DNA of 64,000 nt from JAVBNO01 sp031551485 (GCA_031551485.1 JAVBNO010000031.1:19942-83941), one strand, 5' to 3'. Shown: positions 1-7,908, counted from the first letter of the stretch. Numbers and translations: made by a program. Notes: a model not told the origin generated them from the sequence alone.

Positions 1-111
1 GTTGCAGCCACAGCAGTCGTCATTGCCGCCGCCGCAGCAGCAGCAAACGATTACCAACAGAATAAGTATCCACAGACAGTTATTGCCGCCAAAGAAAGAG
101 TTACAACACAT
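1..111 (-). CDS. Small Cys-rich hydrophobic protein, partial (C-terminus off the window)
   Basis: On the minus strand an ATG at 111-109 opens a frame that runs off the left edge after 37 codons with no stop. It begins MCCNSFFGGNN, continues as a hydrophobic stretch (about residues 13-22, rich in L, I and V), and then enters a run of four Cys followed by Gly-Gly-Gly, Asn-Asp-Asp and more Cys. Eight of the 37 residues are Cys. A strong ribosome binding site (AGGAGG, 121-126 on the plus strand as its complement) lies 9 nt upstream of the ATG. This layout resembles very short Cys/Gly-rich proteins common in Clostridia, often auto-annotated as high-cysteine chorion-like proteins, with no assigned function. 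The repetitive Gln/Pro frame read on the plus strand is its shadow. The gene is real in my view; its function is unknown. Confidence 0.72.
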   Translation of the reverse strand, partial: MCCNSFFGGNNCLWILILLVIVCCCCGGGNDDCCGCN

Positions 112-269
112 TGAAAAGAGCCTCCTTAAGATTGGGTTCAAAATATATTATGACCTGCCAGGATTTTGTGTGAATGCTTTGGTTAAAACTGGCATAAGCG
201 TTACTATCCTGGCAATATTATAGTATGAAAGAAATACAAAAAGGTGTGTAAACACGATAGGAGAGGGCA

Positions 270-2723
270 ATGTTTCGCTTTAACGGATTTACCCAAAAGG
301 CCAATGCCGCCATCAACATCGGCATCACCCAGGCAGGCTATCTGGGACATACTTATGTGGGCAGCGAACATCTGCTGTTGGGCCTCATCAAAGAGGGTAG
401 CGGCGTTGCCTACAATGCCCTTTGCCAAAAACAGGTGGGCTACGAGGATGTTAACGCCATGCTCATCAAAAATATTGGCAGGGGTATTGAGTCGAACCTG
501 ACTCCCTCCGATTTTACCCCCCGTTGCAAACGCATTTTGGAAAGCGCCATTTTGGAAGCACGGGGTTTTGGCCACACCTATGTAGGCACCGAACATATTT
601 TAATGGCCATCCTGAAGGAACCAGATAGTTACGCCGTACGTTTTTTGCGGGAGTTTGGCGTGGACACCGACCAACTTTACCGCACATTGGCCGAAACAAT
701 CGGCGTGGATACAGGCGACTTTTTCAGCTCCGACAAGGGTAAAAAGGGTTCAAGCCGCCCGGCTCGCGCCACGGCCACCCGCACCGCCACCCTGGACAGG
801 TTCAGCCGTGACCTGACCGATTTAGCCCGGCTGGGCCGATTGGATCCAGTGGTGGGGCGGGATAAGGAAATTGAGCGGGTCATCCAGATTTTATCCCGCC
901 GCACCAAAAACAACCCCTGTCTTGTGGGAGAGGCCGGTGTGGGTAAAACAGCCATCGTAGAGGGTCTGGCGCAGATGATCGCCGATGGCAATGTCCCGGA
1001 CACACTGCGCAACCGCCGGTTGGTATCGTTGGATTTAAGCGGCATTGTAGCCGGTACAAAGTACCGAGGCGATTTCGAAGAACGCATTAAAAACACCATC
1101 GAGGAGGTGGTGGGTGCTGGCAATGTTGTTTTATTCATTGACGAGATGCACACTCTCATTGGCACCGGCGCGGCGGAGGGCGCCATCGACGCCGCCAATA
1201 TCCTCAAACCACAATTGGCCCGGGGTGAATTACAGGTTATCGGCGCCACCACTATCGATGAATATCGCAAATTCATTGAAAAAGATGCGGCGTTGGATAG
1301 GCGTTTTCAAAGCATCATGATCGAGGAACCGGGGGAAGAGGATGCCGTCACCATTTTAAACGGCTTGCGGGAGCGGTACGAATCCCATCATAAAATTAAA
1401 ATTACCGACGAGGCTATCGAGTCGGCAGTCAGCCTATCGGTGCGCTATATTCCCGACCGCTTTTTGCCGGATAAGGCCATTGATCTCATTGATGAAGCCG
1501 CCTCAAAAGTGCGCATCAAGTCCACAGCCTCTTCTGAAAGCCAATTGGAGCTGGAGGAACGGTTGCAGGCTCTTAAGCGGGAAAAAGAAGCGGCTATCAA
1601 CGCCCAGGATTTTGAATTGGCCGCCCATATCCGGGACGGCGAGCGTGAACTGCGCGGTGAGCTGGAAGCCGAACAGGCTCAATGGTGCTCTATACCCCGG
1701 GAGAGCAGTTGTGTTACGGCCCAGGATATTGCCCAGGTCGTCTCCGATTCTACTGGCATTGCCATCACCAGTATCACCGAGGAAGAAGGGGAGAGGCTGC
1801 TGAAGCTGGAGTCCCTGATCCATGAAAAAATTATTGGGCAAGGCCAGGCGGTGGGTGCAGTGGCTCGCGCCATCCGCCGCAGCCGCGTGGGGCTTAAGGA
1901 TCCTAACCGGCCTATCGGCTCATTTGTGTTTTTGGGCCCCACCGGCGTTGGCAAAACCCAGCTCTGCCGCGCCTTGGCCTACAGCCTTTTTGGCAGCGAA
2001 CAGGCGCTTATTCGACTCGATATGTCGGAATATATGGACAAATATTCCACATCTAAACTCATCGGCTCTCCTCCCGGCTATGTGGGATATGAGGAAGGCG
2101 GCCAGCTGACAGAAAAACTGCGGCGCAAGCCTTATTCTGTTGTGCTGCTGGATGAAATTGAAAAAGCCCATCCCGATGTTTTTAATCTCATGCTTCAGGT
2201 CATTGAGGACGGCATGCTGACTGATTCCCAGGGGCGGCAGGTCAGTTTTAAAAACGCAGTGCTCATTATGACCTCCAACATCGGTGCTCGGCTGATCACC
2301 GAGAAAAAAGAGATGGGATTTGCATCGGACCCGCAGAAAAGCCGCAATAAAGAAGTCAAAAATGAGATCATGAAAGAGCTGAAAAAAACCTTCAAGCCGG
2401 AATTCCTTAACCGCATTGACGATATTATTATCTTTGAAAAATTGTCACCGGCAGAAATGCGGGAAGTGGCCCGCACTATGCTCAACGACGTGTCCGTCCG
2501 CCTTCAAAAAATGCATATTGTCATTCGCTTTACAGAAGAGGCAGTCAACGCCATTGCCGGTGAAGCCGCCGATTCGGATTATGGGGCGCGGCCACTACGG
2601 CGCTCGGTACAAAGGTTGGTAGAAGACCAAATTGCCGGCCAGATGCTGGAAGGCGATCTTAAAGCAGGGGACAGTCTTTTGTGTGATTGGCAGGGCGGCG
2701 AAATGGTGGTTGTGTCGGTATAA
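270..2723 (+). CDS. clpC: ATP-dependent Clp protease ATP-binding subunit ClpC
   Basis: Hsp100 unfoldase that feeds proteins to ClpP in the cytoplasm. The 817-residue protein has two N-terminal Clp_N repeats (about 1-150), AAA+ domain 1 with Walker A GEAGVGKT at 220-227, a UVR-type coiled middle insert (about 431-466), AAA+ domain 2 with Walker A GPTGVGKT at 556-563, and a C-terminal D2-small domain. The UVR insert separates ClpC from ClpA, ClpB and ClpE. An MGF tripeptide in domain 2 sits where the ClpP-docking loop of ClpC lies. The ATG is preceded by AGGAGAGG at suitable spacing. In Bacillus clpC follows ctsR-mcsA-mcsB. None of these is seen here: upstream is only a divergent Cys-rich gene, and I see no CtsR-type tandem operator, so control may differ. 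Confidence 0.95.
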   Translation: MFRFNGFTQKANAAINIGITQAGYLGHTYVGSEHLLLGLIKEGSGVAYNALCQKQVGYEDVNAMLIKNIGRGIESNLTPSDFTPRCKRILESAILEARGFGHTYVGTEHILMAILKEPDSYAVRFLREFGVDTDQLYRTLAETIGVDTGDFFSSDKGKKGSSRPARATATRTATLDRFSRDLTDLARLGRLDPVVGRDKEIERVIQILSRRTKNNPCLVGEAGVGKTAIVEGLAQMIADGNVPDTLRNRRLVSLDLSGIVAGTKYRGDFEERIKNTIEEVVGAGNVVLFIDEMHTLIGTGAAEGAIDAANILKPQLARGELQVIGATTIDEYRKFIEKDAALDRRFQSIMIEEPGEEDAVTILNGLRERYESHHKIKITDEAIESAVSLSVRYIPDRFLPDKAIDLIDEAASKVRIKSTASSESQLELEERLQALKREKEAAINAQDFELAAHIRDGERELRGELEAEQAQWCSIPRESSCVTAQDIAQVVSDSTGIAITSITEEEGERLLKLESLIHEKIIGQGQAVGAVARAIRRSRVGLKDPNRPIGSFVFLGPTGVGKTQLCRALAYSLFGSEQALIRLDMSEYMDKYSTSKLIGSPPGYVGYEEGGQLTEKLRRKPYSVVLLDEIEKAHPDVFNLMLQVIEDGMLTDSQGRQVSFKNAVLIMTSNIGARLITEKKEMGFASDPQKSRNKEVKNEIMKELKKTFKPEFLNRIDDIIIFEKLSPAEMREVARTMLNDVSVRLQKMHIVIRFTEEAVNAIAGEAADSDYGARPLRRSVQRLVEDQIAGQMLEGDLKAGDSLLCDWQGGEMVVVSV

Positions 2724-2746
2724 TTCTTTTAAGGAGTAACCAGCGG

Positions 2747-2775
2747 TTGCCATCTGCTTTGGGGAATGATATGAT
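2747..2775 (+). promoter_or_regulatory. Sigma-A promoter for the thioesterase gene
   Basis: TTGCCA at 2747-2752 and TATGAT at 2770-2775 are separated by exactly 17 bases. They lie about 40 bases before the next start codon, so the thioesterase may be transcribed independently of clpC. Confidence 0.6.
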
Positions 2776-2817
2776 TGTTTTACCAATCCACGCAACAACA
2801 TTCAGGAGTGTGAACAA

Positions 2818-3201
2818 ATGCAGATCGGAAAACAATCGTCAAAAACCACCATTGTGAATGAGAGCAACATCGCCAAAAGTCTTGCCAGCGGCGATTTGGA
2901 TGTTTTCTCTACCCCCAGCATGATCGCCCTGATGGAGCACGCCGCCGCCGAGGCGATGACTGAATATTTGGCCGAGGGCGAAAGCTCGGTGGGTACCAAA
3001 GTGGATATTGCCCATATCGCCGCAACCCCCTTGGGAATGCAAGTGACTGCCACGGCTGAAATCACTGGGGCGGATGGTCGGATGGTGTACTTCAAAGTAT
3101 GGGCGGAGGATGAATGCGGCCTCATTGGGGAGGGCACTCACACCCGGGCCGTCATCGACCGGGTCCGCTTTATGCACAAAGTGGAGCAAAAGAGCAAGTA
3201 A
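2818..3201 (+). CDS. Hotdog-fold thioesterase, FlK-like
   Basis: A 127-residue single-domain protein of the fluoroacetyl-CoA thioesterase-like hotdog family, predicted to hydrolyse a small acyl-CoA in the cytoplasm. Length and pattern fit: an N-terminal region with an STPSMIALMEHAA helix, the central long helix of the hotdog fold, then the strands containing VGTKVDIAHIAATP, a conserved signature of the family, and VYFKVWAEDECGLIGEGTHTR at the C-terminal sheet. The start ATG has AGGAG about 10 bases upstream. It has its own promoter and terminator, so it is a one-gene unit. The physiological substrate cannot be read from sequence; Clostridia commonly carry such proteins without any fluoroacetate link. 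Confidence 0.8.
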   Translation: MQIGKQSSKTTIVNESNIAKSLASGDLDVFSTPSMIALMEHAAAEAMTEYLAEGESSVGTKVDIAHIAATPLGMQVTATAEITGADGRMVYFKVWAEDECGLIGEGTHTRAVIDRVRFMHKVEQKSK

Positions 3202-3214
3202 GTATTTTGCAATT

Positions 3215-3245
3215 AAAAAACGGATGCCGTTCGGCATCCGTTTTT
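3215..3245. terminator. Bidirectional intrinsic terminator between convergent genes
   Basis: An 8-bp GC-rich hairpin CGGATGCC/GGCATCCG (3221-3240, loop GTTC) is flanked by six A on the left and five T on the right. It can therefore terminate both the thioesterase gene on plus and thiT on minus. Confidence 0.9.
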
Positions 3246-3256
3246 CATCTCTTTTT

Positions 3257-3826
3257 TTACATGTTTTTTTGCCGAGATTCAAAATAGGGAATCAGTGGGC
3301 AAATGAGCAAAGCGCCAATGGTGGTGATGATGATTTCGGGGCCCATGTACCCAAGGTTATAGCCAAAGGAATAGGTGACGGCGGCAAAACCGTCTTGGGC
3401 GATGGAAGACCACAGAAGGAAGCCGGATATAAAATGACATACAAAGCGCAGGATAGAAGCGACGCAGGTACCGGCAGAGAAAGCAATGCGATGACTGCGG
3501 CCTTCTTTGCGGAACATGCCGGCCAAGCCCAATACCCCAAATGCCAGCGCATAGTCAAGAATTAGAGAGCCAAGGAATGTCATCAGGTTAACGCCCCGCA
3601 AAGCATCCATACCCAACACCAGTTGCAGAATACCATATACGACGCCGGTCAAAAGTCCCCATCGTTTGCCATATACATAGCCGATAAAAGCAATGGGCAA
3701 CATGCTGAACAGGGTGATGGAGCCGCCAAATAACCACGGCCCCGAAAACTTGATGAAGCTGAGTACGGTGCCCAGTGCAATCATCAGGGCGCAGTAGACA
3801 AGTTTTTGCGTGTGCTGGTTTTTCAT
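3257..3826 (-). CDS. thiT: Energy-coupled thiamine transporter S-component ThiT
   Basis: Substrate-binding membrane subunit of an ECF-type vitamin importer, 189 residues with about six hydrophobic segments. The protein starts MKNQHTQKLVYCALMIALG, typical of ThiT/YuaJ, has the FIKFSGPWLFGGSITLFSML region seen in the family, and ends at a short charged tail. A canonical TPP riboswitch with terminator lies directly upstream on the same strand, which fixes the ligand as thiamine. The shared ECF ATPases and EcfT are not in this window, as is usual for group II ECF transporters. The start ATG at 3826 follows a weak GGGAAA ribosome binding site. Confidence 0.93.
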   Translation of the reverse strand: MKNQHTQKLVYCALMIALGTVLSFIKFSGPWLFGGSITLFSMLPIAFIGYVYGKRWGLLTGVVYGILQLVLGMDALRGVNLMTFLGSLILDYALAFGVLGLAGMFRKEGRSHRIAFSAGTCVASILRFVCHFISGFLLWSSIAQDGFAAVTYSFGYNLGYMGPEIIITTIGALLICPLIPYFESRQKNM

Positions 3827-3879
3827 TAATCATATTTCCCTTCGATGTATCGTAAAACTGAGAACGATGCAGCGGTAAC

Positions 3880-3909
3880 AAAAAACGCCATACCGGAATG
3901 GCATGGCGT
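3880..3909 (-). terminator. Riboswitch-controlled intrinsic terminator upstream of thiT
   Basis: On the minus strand ACGCCAT (3909-3903) pairs with ATGGCGT (3891-3885) and is followed by T residues (complement of 3880-3884). It lies between the TPP aptamer and thiT, the usual place for the expression platform: TPP binding should favour this hairpin and stop transcription. Confidence 0.85.
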
Positions 3910-3921
3910 ACAGGTTGGAAT

Positions 3922-4014
3922 CAGATGTCCCTACGCTGGCATTATCCAGATCAGGTATAAGGGTTTAGGCTTACAAGCCATCTCTCAGCCGGATTTATCC
4001 AGCACCCCTGTCTT
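3922..4014 (-). ncRNA. TPP riboswitch (THI element)
   Basis: Read on the minus strand, the region contains CAGGGGTGCT, then GGCTGAGAGA, then ACCCTTATACCTGATCTGG and ATAATGCCAGCGTAGGGA. These are the conserved pyrimidine-sensing and pyrophosphate-sensing segments of the TPP aptamer, in order. It controls thiT through the terminator just downstream. Confidence 0.97.
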
Positions 4015-4135
4015 CAGTTTTCGTTTTTATTATACCCCACTTCCAGCGGGCTGTCAATCGGAATACCGGTGACGCCGTTGCCTTTTGGGTGCAATGGAGG
4101 TATAATTATTATATTGTGAGGAAAGGGTGAAATGC

Positions 4136-4795
4136 TTGAAAAAACTGGCCATTTTTGATCTTGATGGCACATTGTTGGATTCTCAGCGGGATATTGCAGA
4201 GGCATGCAACGAGGTGCTGGCGGCCTTTGGGCTGCCGACGCATTCGGTGGAGGCCTATGCCCGTTTTATAGGGCACGGCTTGCAAAAGCTGCTGGAGCGA
4301 GTTGTGCCCGCGTCCTGTACCGAGGATGCGGATTTAATGGGCCGTCTCAAAACCGACTACCTTGAGCGTTACGGCTATATCTGTGATGGGCGAAGCACTT
4401 TTTATCCTGGAGTGTCCGAGCTGTTGGGCGTTTTGCGGCAAAACGGGATCAAAGTGGCCATTGCCACCAACAAACCGGACGACCTGACCCATCGTATTAT
4501 CGATTCCAGCTTGCCGGGTTTAACTGACGCGGTCTATGGCCAGCGTCCGGATATTGCCCCAAAGCCCAATCCGGCTGTCATCGAGGTCATTATGAAGCAA
4601 TTTGGCATTGACGCTCAAGCGGATGTGGTATATGTAGGTGACTCAGAGGTGGACATCCAAACAGCCCGTAACGGCGGTGTGCCCTGCGTGGGTGTGACAT
4701 GGGGCACCCGGTCCCGGGCGGAACTGGAAGAGCAAGGCGCCGCTTACATCGCCCAATCGATGCAGGAGCTGGAGACCGTGTTGCTGGGAATGTAA
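4136..4795 (+). CDS. HAD-family hydrolase, phosphoglycolate phosphatase-like
   Basis: A cytoplasmic haloacid dehalogenase phosphatase with a helical cap, about 219 residues. Motif I is FDLDGTLLDS near the N-terminus (nucleophile Asp and acid/base Asp of DxDGT), motif II is the Thr of IATNKP, motif III the Lys of AKPNP, and motif IV VGDSEVDIQTA. This is the Gph/PpaX subgroup; substrate could be 2-phosphoglycolate, pyrophosphate or another small phosphate ester. I chose TTG at 4136 because GAGGAAAGG lies about 9 bases before it. A GTG at 4127 in the same frame overlaps that ribosome binding site and is less likely. It lies between the thiT riboswitch on the opposite strand and the T-box promoter downstream. 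Confidence 0.85.
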   Translation: MKKLAIFDLDGTLLDSQRDIAEACNEVLAAFGLPTHSVEAYARFIGHGLQKLLERVVPASCTEDADLMGRLKTDYLERYGYICDGRSTFYPGVSELLGVLRQNGIKVAIATNKPDDLTHRIIDSSLPGLTDAVYGQRPDIAPKPNPAVIEVIMKQFGIDAQADVVYVGDSEVDIQTARNGGVPCVGVTWGTRSRAELEEQGAAYIAQSMQELETVLLGM

Positions 4796-4838
4796 ACAGG
4801 TGTTTTTCTCCAAATTATATTTTACTTGCTTTAGGGTA

Positions 4839-4867
4839 TTGACAATTGGTTTTATTGCGGGTACAAT
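4839..4867 (+). promoter_or_regulatory. Sigma-A promoter for the Ile T-box operon
   Basis: TTGACA at 4839-4844, a 17-base spacer and TACAAT at 4862-4867, about 35 bases before the first structured part of the T-box leader. Confidence 0.85.
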
Positions 4868-4899
4868 AGCACAAACATCCAAAGCGATGATATTGGATA

Positions 4900-5167
4900 A
4901 AGGCAAAGACAGGGACAGCGAATTTGGCGCTTCATTTGCAGAGAGCCGGCGGTTGGTGAAAGCCGGTAATGAACCAAATTAATGCCATCACCCCCGAGCC
5001 GGAGGCCGAAAGCCGTATGATGCGGCCAGTAGTCCCTCCCGTCAGAGCGGCGTTACTCGCTCAGGACTTGTTGGAGTCTGTTAAGCGGCATGGATAACAT
5101 GCAATGTGGGTGGTACCGCGGGTTAACCAAACCCGTCCCTGAAAATTTTTTCAGGGACGGGTTTTTT
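4900..5167 (+). ncRNA. T-box leader, inferred specifier ATC (Ile)
   Basis: A complete T-box riboswitch. Stem I includes the AGAGAGCCGG...GAAAGCCGG apical part and the pairing AATTTGG/CCAAATT below it. The T-box proper AATGTGGGTGGTACCGCGG is at 5103-5121, and a strong terminator follows (ACCCGTCCCTGA with TCAGGGACGGGT, 5131-5162, then six T). The specifier codon should lie six bases before GAGC, as in the Phe and Leu leaders of this window; here that gives ATC at 4987-4989. The UGGU of the T-box requires discriminator base A, which fits tRNA-Ile. The bases before ATC are GCC, not the usual GAA, so the codon assignment is probable rather than certain. GCC (Ala) is the main alternative. Confidence 0.93.
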
Positions 5168-5189
5168 GATTTTGGAAAGGAGAAATATC

Positions 5190-5777
5190 ATGGATAGCAA
5201 ACTGATGGAAATTGCTGAACGAATTAGAGGCCTTAGGGAGATTTTGGAGTTTTCCGAAGAAGAAGTGGCCGCGTTTACCGATGTGACGCTGGAAGAATAT
5301 CGCATGCTGGAAGCGGGCAAAAGTGATTTCACTTTTACATTTTTGTTTAAATGCGCCGAAAAATTTGGCGTCGACATGGTGGAGCTGTTGACAGGGGATC
5401 GGCCCAAACTGAGTTTTTACAGCGTTGTGCGCGCCGGCAAAGGCTTCCCCATTAAACGCCGACAGGGCTTCGAATACCAACACCTGGGTTATCTGTTTCG
5501 CAACAAGCTGGCCGAACCTTTTTTGGTCAAAGCACCTTATATAGAGGCGGAACAAAACGAGCCTATCCACCTTTCTTACCACGAGGGACAGGAATTTGAT
5601 TTTATTCTTCAAGGCAGCCTCAAGGTCGCCATGGAAGATCATGTGGAAGTGCTTCATGCCGGCGACACGATTTACTACGATTCCGGCCACGGTCACGGCA
5701 TGATCGCCACAGGAGGCGAGGAATGCATTTTTCTGGCGGTTGTCCTCAAAAAACCAGCTCATCAGGAGTGTGAATGA
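5190..5777 (+). CDS. XRE-family regulator with C-terminal cupin domain
   Basis: A 195-residue cytoplasmic DNA-binding protein. Residues 1-65 form a helix-turn-helix of the XRE type (IAERIRGLREILEFSEEEVA, then a recognition-helix region), and about 110-185 form a cupin_2 barrel with YHEGQEFDFILQG and HAGDTIYYDSGHGH, the two cupin motifs with metal-type His and Glu residues. XRE-cupin proteins sense a small ligand and regulate adjacent genes. The start ATG at 5190 follows AAAGGAG at 8 bases; upstream in-frame codons fall inside the terminator. Its stop overlaps the next start by 4 bases (ATGA), so the pair is translationally coupled, and the T-box controls both. It probably acts on this operon or on related acid-activation genes, which is inference. 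Confidence 0.88.
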   Translation: MDSKLMEIAERIRGLREILEFSEEEVAAFTDVTLEEYRMLEAGKSDFTFTFLFKCAEKFGVDMVELLTGDRPKLSFYSVVRAGKGFPIKRRQGFEYQHLGYLFRNKLAEPFLVKAPYIEAEQNEPIHLSYHEGQEFDFILQGSLKVAMEDHVEVLHAGDTIYYDSGHGHGMIATGGEECIFLAVVLKKPAHQECE

Positions 5778-7426
5778 ACATGAAAGATTTTTATAAACAG
5801 TTTTGCAAGGAAGGATTTGACGCCGCGGGTGTACTCAATTCGTTTGAACCTGTGGTGCCCGAAAACTTCAATTTTGCCTACGATGTGATGGATGAACTGG
5901 CGCGCCTTTACCCGGACAAACGGGCCATGGTGTGGTGCAACGACAAGGGGGAGGAGAGGTTCTTCACTTTTGCCGATTTCAAACGGTATTCCGACCGGGC
6001 CGCCGTACTGTTTGCCGGTGCGGGCATTGGCAAGGGGGATAAAGTAATGCTGATCCTCAAACGGCATTACCAATTCTGGTTTGCTGCGCTGGCGCTACAC
6101 AAGCTGGGCGCCGTGGGCGTGCCTGCCACCAATCTGCTTACCACCAAAGATATCCTTTATCGTTTTACGGCGGCGGGCATTAAAAGTATTGTCTGTACCG
6201 CCGATGGCGATGTGGCCGAGCGGGTCGAAGAGGCCTGCGGCGAATATCACAATCTGGATAGCAAGTTTGTGGTGCGCGGTACCCGAGCCGGCTGGCTGGA
6301 TTTCGACAGCGAAGTGGAAGGTTTGACCGACTATCCTGCTTTCCAGCGTGTCACGACAAAAAGCACCGATCCGTTGCTGCTCTACTTCACATCCGGCACC
6401 ACCGGCTACCCCAAAATGGTGCTTCACGAGCATTCTTACCCCATTGCCCATATTGTGACAGCCAAGTATTGGCATAACGTGGGTCCCGATGATCTGCATC
6501 TTACCGTGGCGGAAACCGGCTGGGCCAAATCAGTATGGGGCAAGCTATATGGCCAGTGGCTTTGCTGCGCTTCCATCTTTGTTTACGACATGGATAAATT
6601 CGTCCCCAAAGATTTTTTGGAAAAAATTCAGCATTATCGCATCACGACTTTTTGCGCGCCGCCCACCATCTACCGCTTCTTCATCAAAGAGGGAATGGAG
6701 AATTACGACCTTTCTTCGCTGCGCTACGCCACAACTGCCGGCGAAGCCTTGAACCCTGAAGTCTACAACCGTTTTCAGGAGTTTACCGGCCTTAAACTGA
6801 TGGAGGCTTTTGGCCAAACCGAAACCACTATTCTTACCGCTAACCTGGCGGGTACCGACCCCAAGCCCGGTTCCATGGGCAAGCCCAATCCGCTCTATCC
6901 CATTGAGCTTGTGGGAGAAGATAACAGCCCGGTGAATGTGGGTGAGGTAGGGGAGATTGTTTTGCGTACCGATGGTCCCCACCTTACCGGTATGTTTGAC
7001 GGCTATTATCAGGACGAAGGCCGCACAAACGAGGTCTGGCACGATGGTCTGTATCACACGGGTGATACTGCGTGGAAAGACGAAGACGGCTTCTTCTGGT
7101 ACGTAGGCCGCACCGACGATGTCATCAAAGCATCCGGCTATCGCATTGGACCCTTTGAGATTGAAAGCGTCTTGATGGAGCATCCCTCGGTGCTGGAATG
7201 CGCCGTAACCGGCGCTCCTGACCCGGTACGGGGCACGGTGGTCAAGGCCACTATCGTCCTCACCAAAGGGTATACACCTTCTGATGAATTGGCCAAAGAG
7301 CTGCAGGATTATGTCAAAAAACAGACGGCACCCTACAAATACCCCCGCATCGTGGAATTTACCGAAAGCCTGCCCAAAACAATCAGCGGCAAAATCCGCC
7401 GGGTCGAGCTGCGCAGCCAATCATAA
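5774..7426 (+). CDS. Acyl-CoA synthetase (AMP-forming), medium/short-chain ACSM-like
   Basis: An ANL-superfamily ligase of 550 residues that converts a carboxylic acid, ATP and CoA to acyl-CoA, AMP and PPi. The P-loop-like A3 motif YFTSGTTGYPKM is near 204-215, the A5 motif EAFGQTETT follows in the middle, YHTGDTAW is A7, GRTDDVIKASGYRIG is A8, and the C-terminal catalytic Lys lies in PKTISGKIRR (A10). The overall pattern resembles the medium-chain (ACSM/MACS) branch that uses C4 and longer or branched acids, rather than acetyl-CoA synthetase. It is cotranscribed with the XRE-cupin gene behind an Ile-type T-box. That control suggests its acyl-CoA feeds Ile supply, for instance 2-methylbutyryl-CoA. 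Substrate is inferred, not shown. Confidence 0.9.
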   Translation: MNMKDFYKQFCKEGFDAAGVLNSFEPVVPENFNFAYDVMDELARLYPDKRAMVWCNDKGEERFFTFADFKRYSDRAAVLFAGAGIGKGDKVMLILKRHYQFWFAALALHKLGAVGVPATNLLTTKDILYRFTAAGIKSIVCTADGDVAERVEEACGEYHNLDSKFVVRGTRAGWLDFDSEVEGLTDYPAFQRVTTKSTDPLLLYFTSGTTGYPKMVLHEHSYPIAHIVTAKYWHNVGPDDLHLTVAETGWAKSVWGKLYGQWLCCASIFVYDMDKFVPKDFLEKIQHYRITTFCAPPTIYRFFIKEGMENYDLSSLRYATTAGEALNPEVYNRFQEFTGLKLMEAFGQTETTILTANLAGTDPKPGSMGKPNPLYPIELVGEDNSPVNVGEVGEIVLRTDGPHLTGMFDGYYQDEGRTNEVWHDGLYHTGDTAWKDEDGFFWYVGRTDDVIKASGYRIGPFEIESVLMEHPSVLECAVTGAPDPVRGTVVKATIVLTKGYTPSDELAKELQDYVKKQTAPYKYPRIVEFTESLPKTISGKIRRVELRSQS

Positions 7427-7445
7427 AATCACAATAACAATCAAT

Positions 7446-7475
7446 AGGCCGCCGGATGAAAATCCGGCGGCCTTT
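7446..7475 (+). terminator. Intrinsic terminator after the T-box operon
   Basis: A perfect 12-bp stem AGGCCGCCGGAT/ATCCGGCGGCCT (7446-7457 and 7462-7473) with a GAAA loop and a short T stretch. It also lies just beyond the stop of the convergent gene on minus. Confidence 0.88.
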
Positions 7476-7488
7476 CTGCATCATACGA

Positions 7489-7779
7489 TTATTCTTCCAA
7501 CATTCTTTCCAGCCAAATACTGGCGATGTCAAGGGCCTGGTAAAGGCCGTTTTTCTCGGTCTTTTTGGCAATACGCTCTTTGGGGCGCAAATCAGCATTG
7601 GTGGAGAGAATCTGCACCGAAACTTTATTGGCCACGTCCAAATCGTCCTTTTTTTCCGTGGACAAAATTTGGAGCATGGCGACATATTCATCGGCCATAT
7701 TGCCGTAGTAGATTGTACTGCCGTTTCTCACCAAAGGCTTTCCCTTGTAAGTCAGAAACTGTTCCGCGGTGTTTGCCAT
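7489..7779 (-). CDS. Conserved-looking small protein, function unknown
   Basis: A 96-residue protein with no signal peptide or membrane segment. It starts MANTAEQFLTYKGKPLVRNG and ends in an acidic helix (WLERMLEE). I do not recognise a family. It is mixed alpha/beta by appearance, with a strand pair KGKPLVRNGSTIYYGNM that looks like a small beta-sheet, and a Lys-rich centre. Evidence that it is a real gene: a well-placed AGGAGA ribosome binding site, a near-consensus sigma-A promoter 41 bases upstream, and terminators on both sides, so it is an independent monocistronic gene. Similar orphan proteins occur in Oscillospiraceae as hypothetical proteins; I do not assign a function. Confidence 0.7.
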   Translation of the reverse strand: MANTAEQFLTYKGKPLVRNGSTIYYGNMADEYVAMLQILSTEKKDDLDVANKVSVQILSTNADLRPKERIAKKTEKNGLYQALDIASIWLERMLEE

Positions 7780-7819
7780 AAGCGTGTGTTCTCCTAAACC
7801 TTAAATTATTCTGTAGGCT

Positions 7820-7848
7820 ATTATACCACAGGCCAGAAAGCCTGTAAA
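7820..7848 (-). promoter_or_regulatory. Sigma-A promoter for the 96-residue protein
   Basis: On minus, TTTACA (complement of 7843-7848), a 17-base spacer and consensus TATAAT (complement of 7820-7825). Confidence 0.8.
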
Positions 7849-7908
7849 CAAAAGAAATCGGCGAAAAACCAAATAAATTGGACGATTTTGGCCCTTAACC
7901 AGTTCATG

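Noticed and set aside
2..223. Gln/Pro-rich frame on plus at the left edge
   Set aside because: It is the antisense image of the Cys-rich gene on minus. It has no ribosome binding site, and the minus frame has an AGGAGG and a sensible protein.
4800..4982. 60-codon open frame after the HAD phosphatase
   Set aside because: It runs across the promoter and stem I of the T-box leader; composition and structure are explained by the RNA.
6545..7420. 291-codon open frame on minus inside the acyl-CoA synthetase gene
   Set aside because: Long antisense frames are common opposite codon-biased genes here; it has no ribosome binding site and no domain text.
7383..7691. 102-codon minus frame overlapping the end of the acyl-CoA synthetase and the terminator
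   Set aside because: It crosses a strong terminator and overlaps the 96-residue gene, which has promoter and ribosome binding site.
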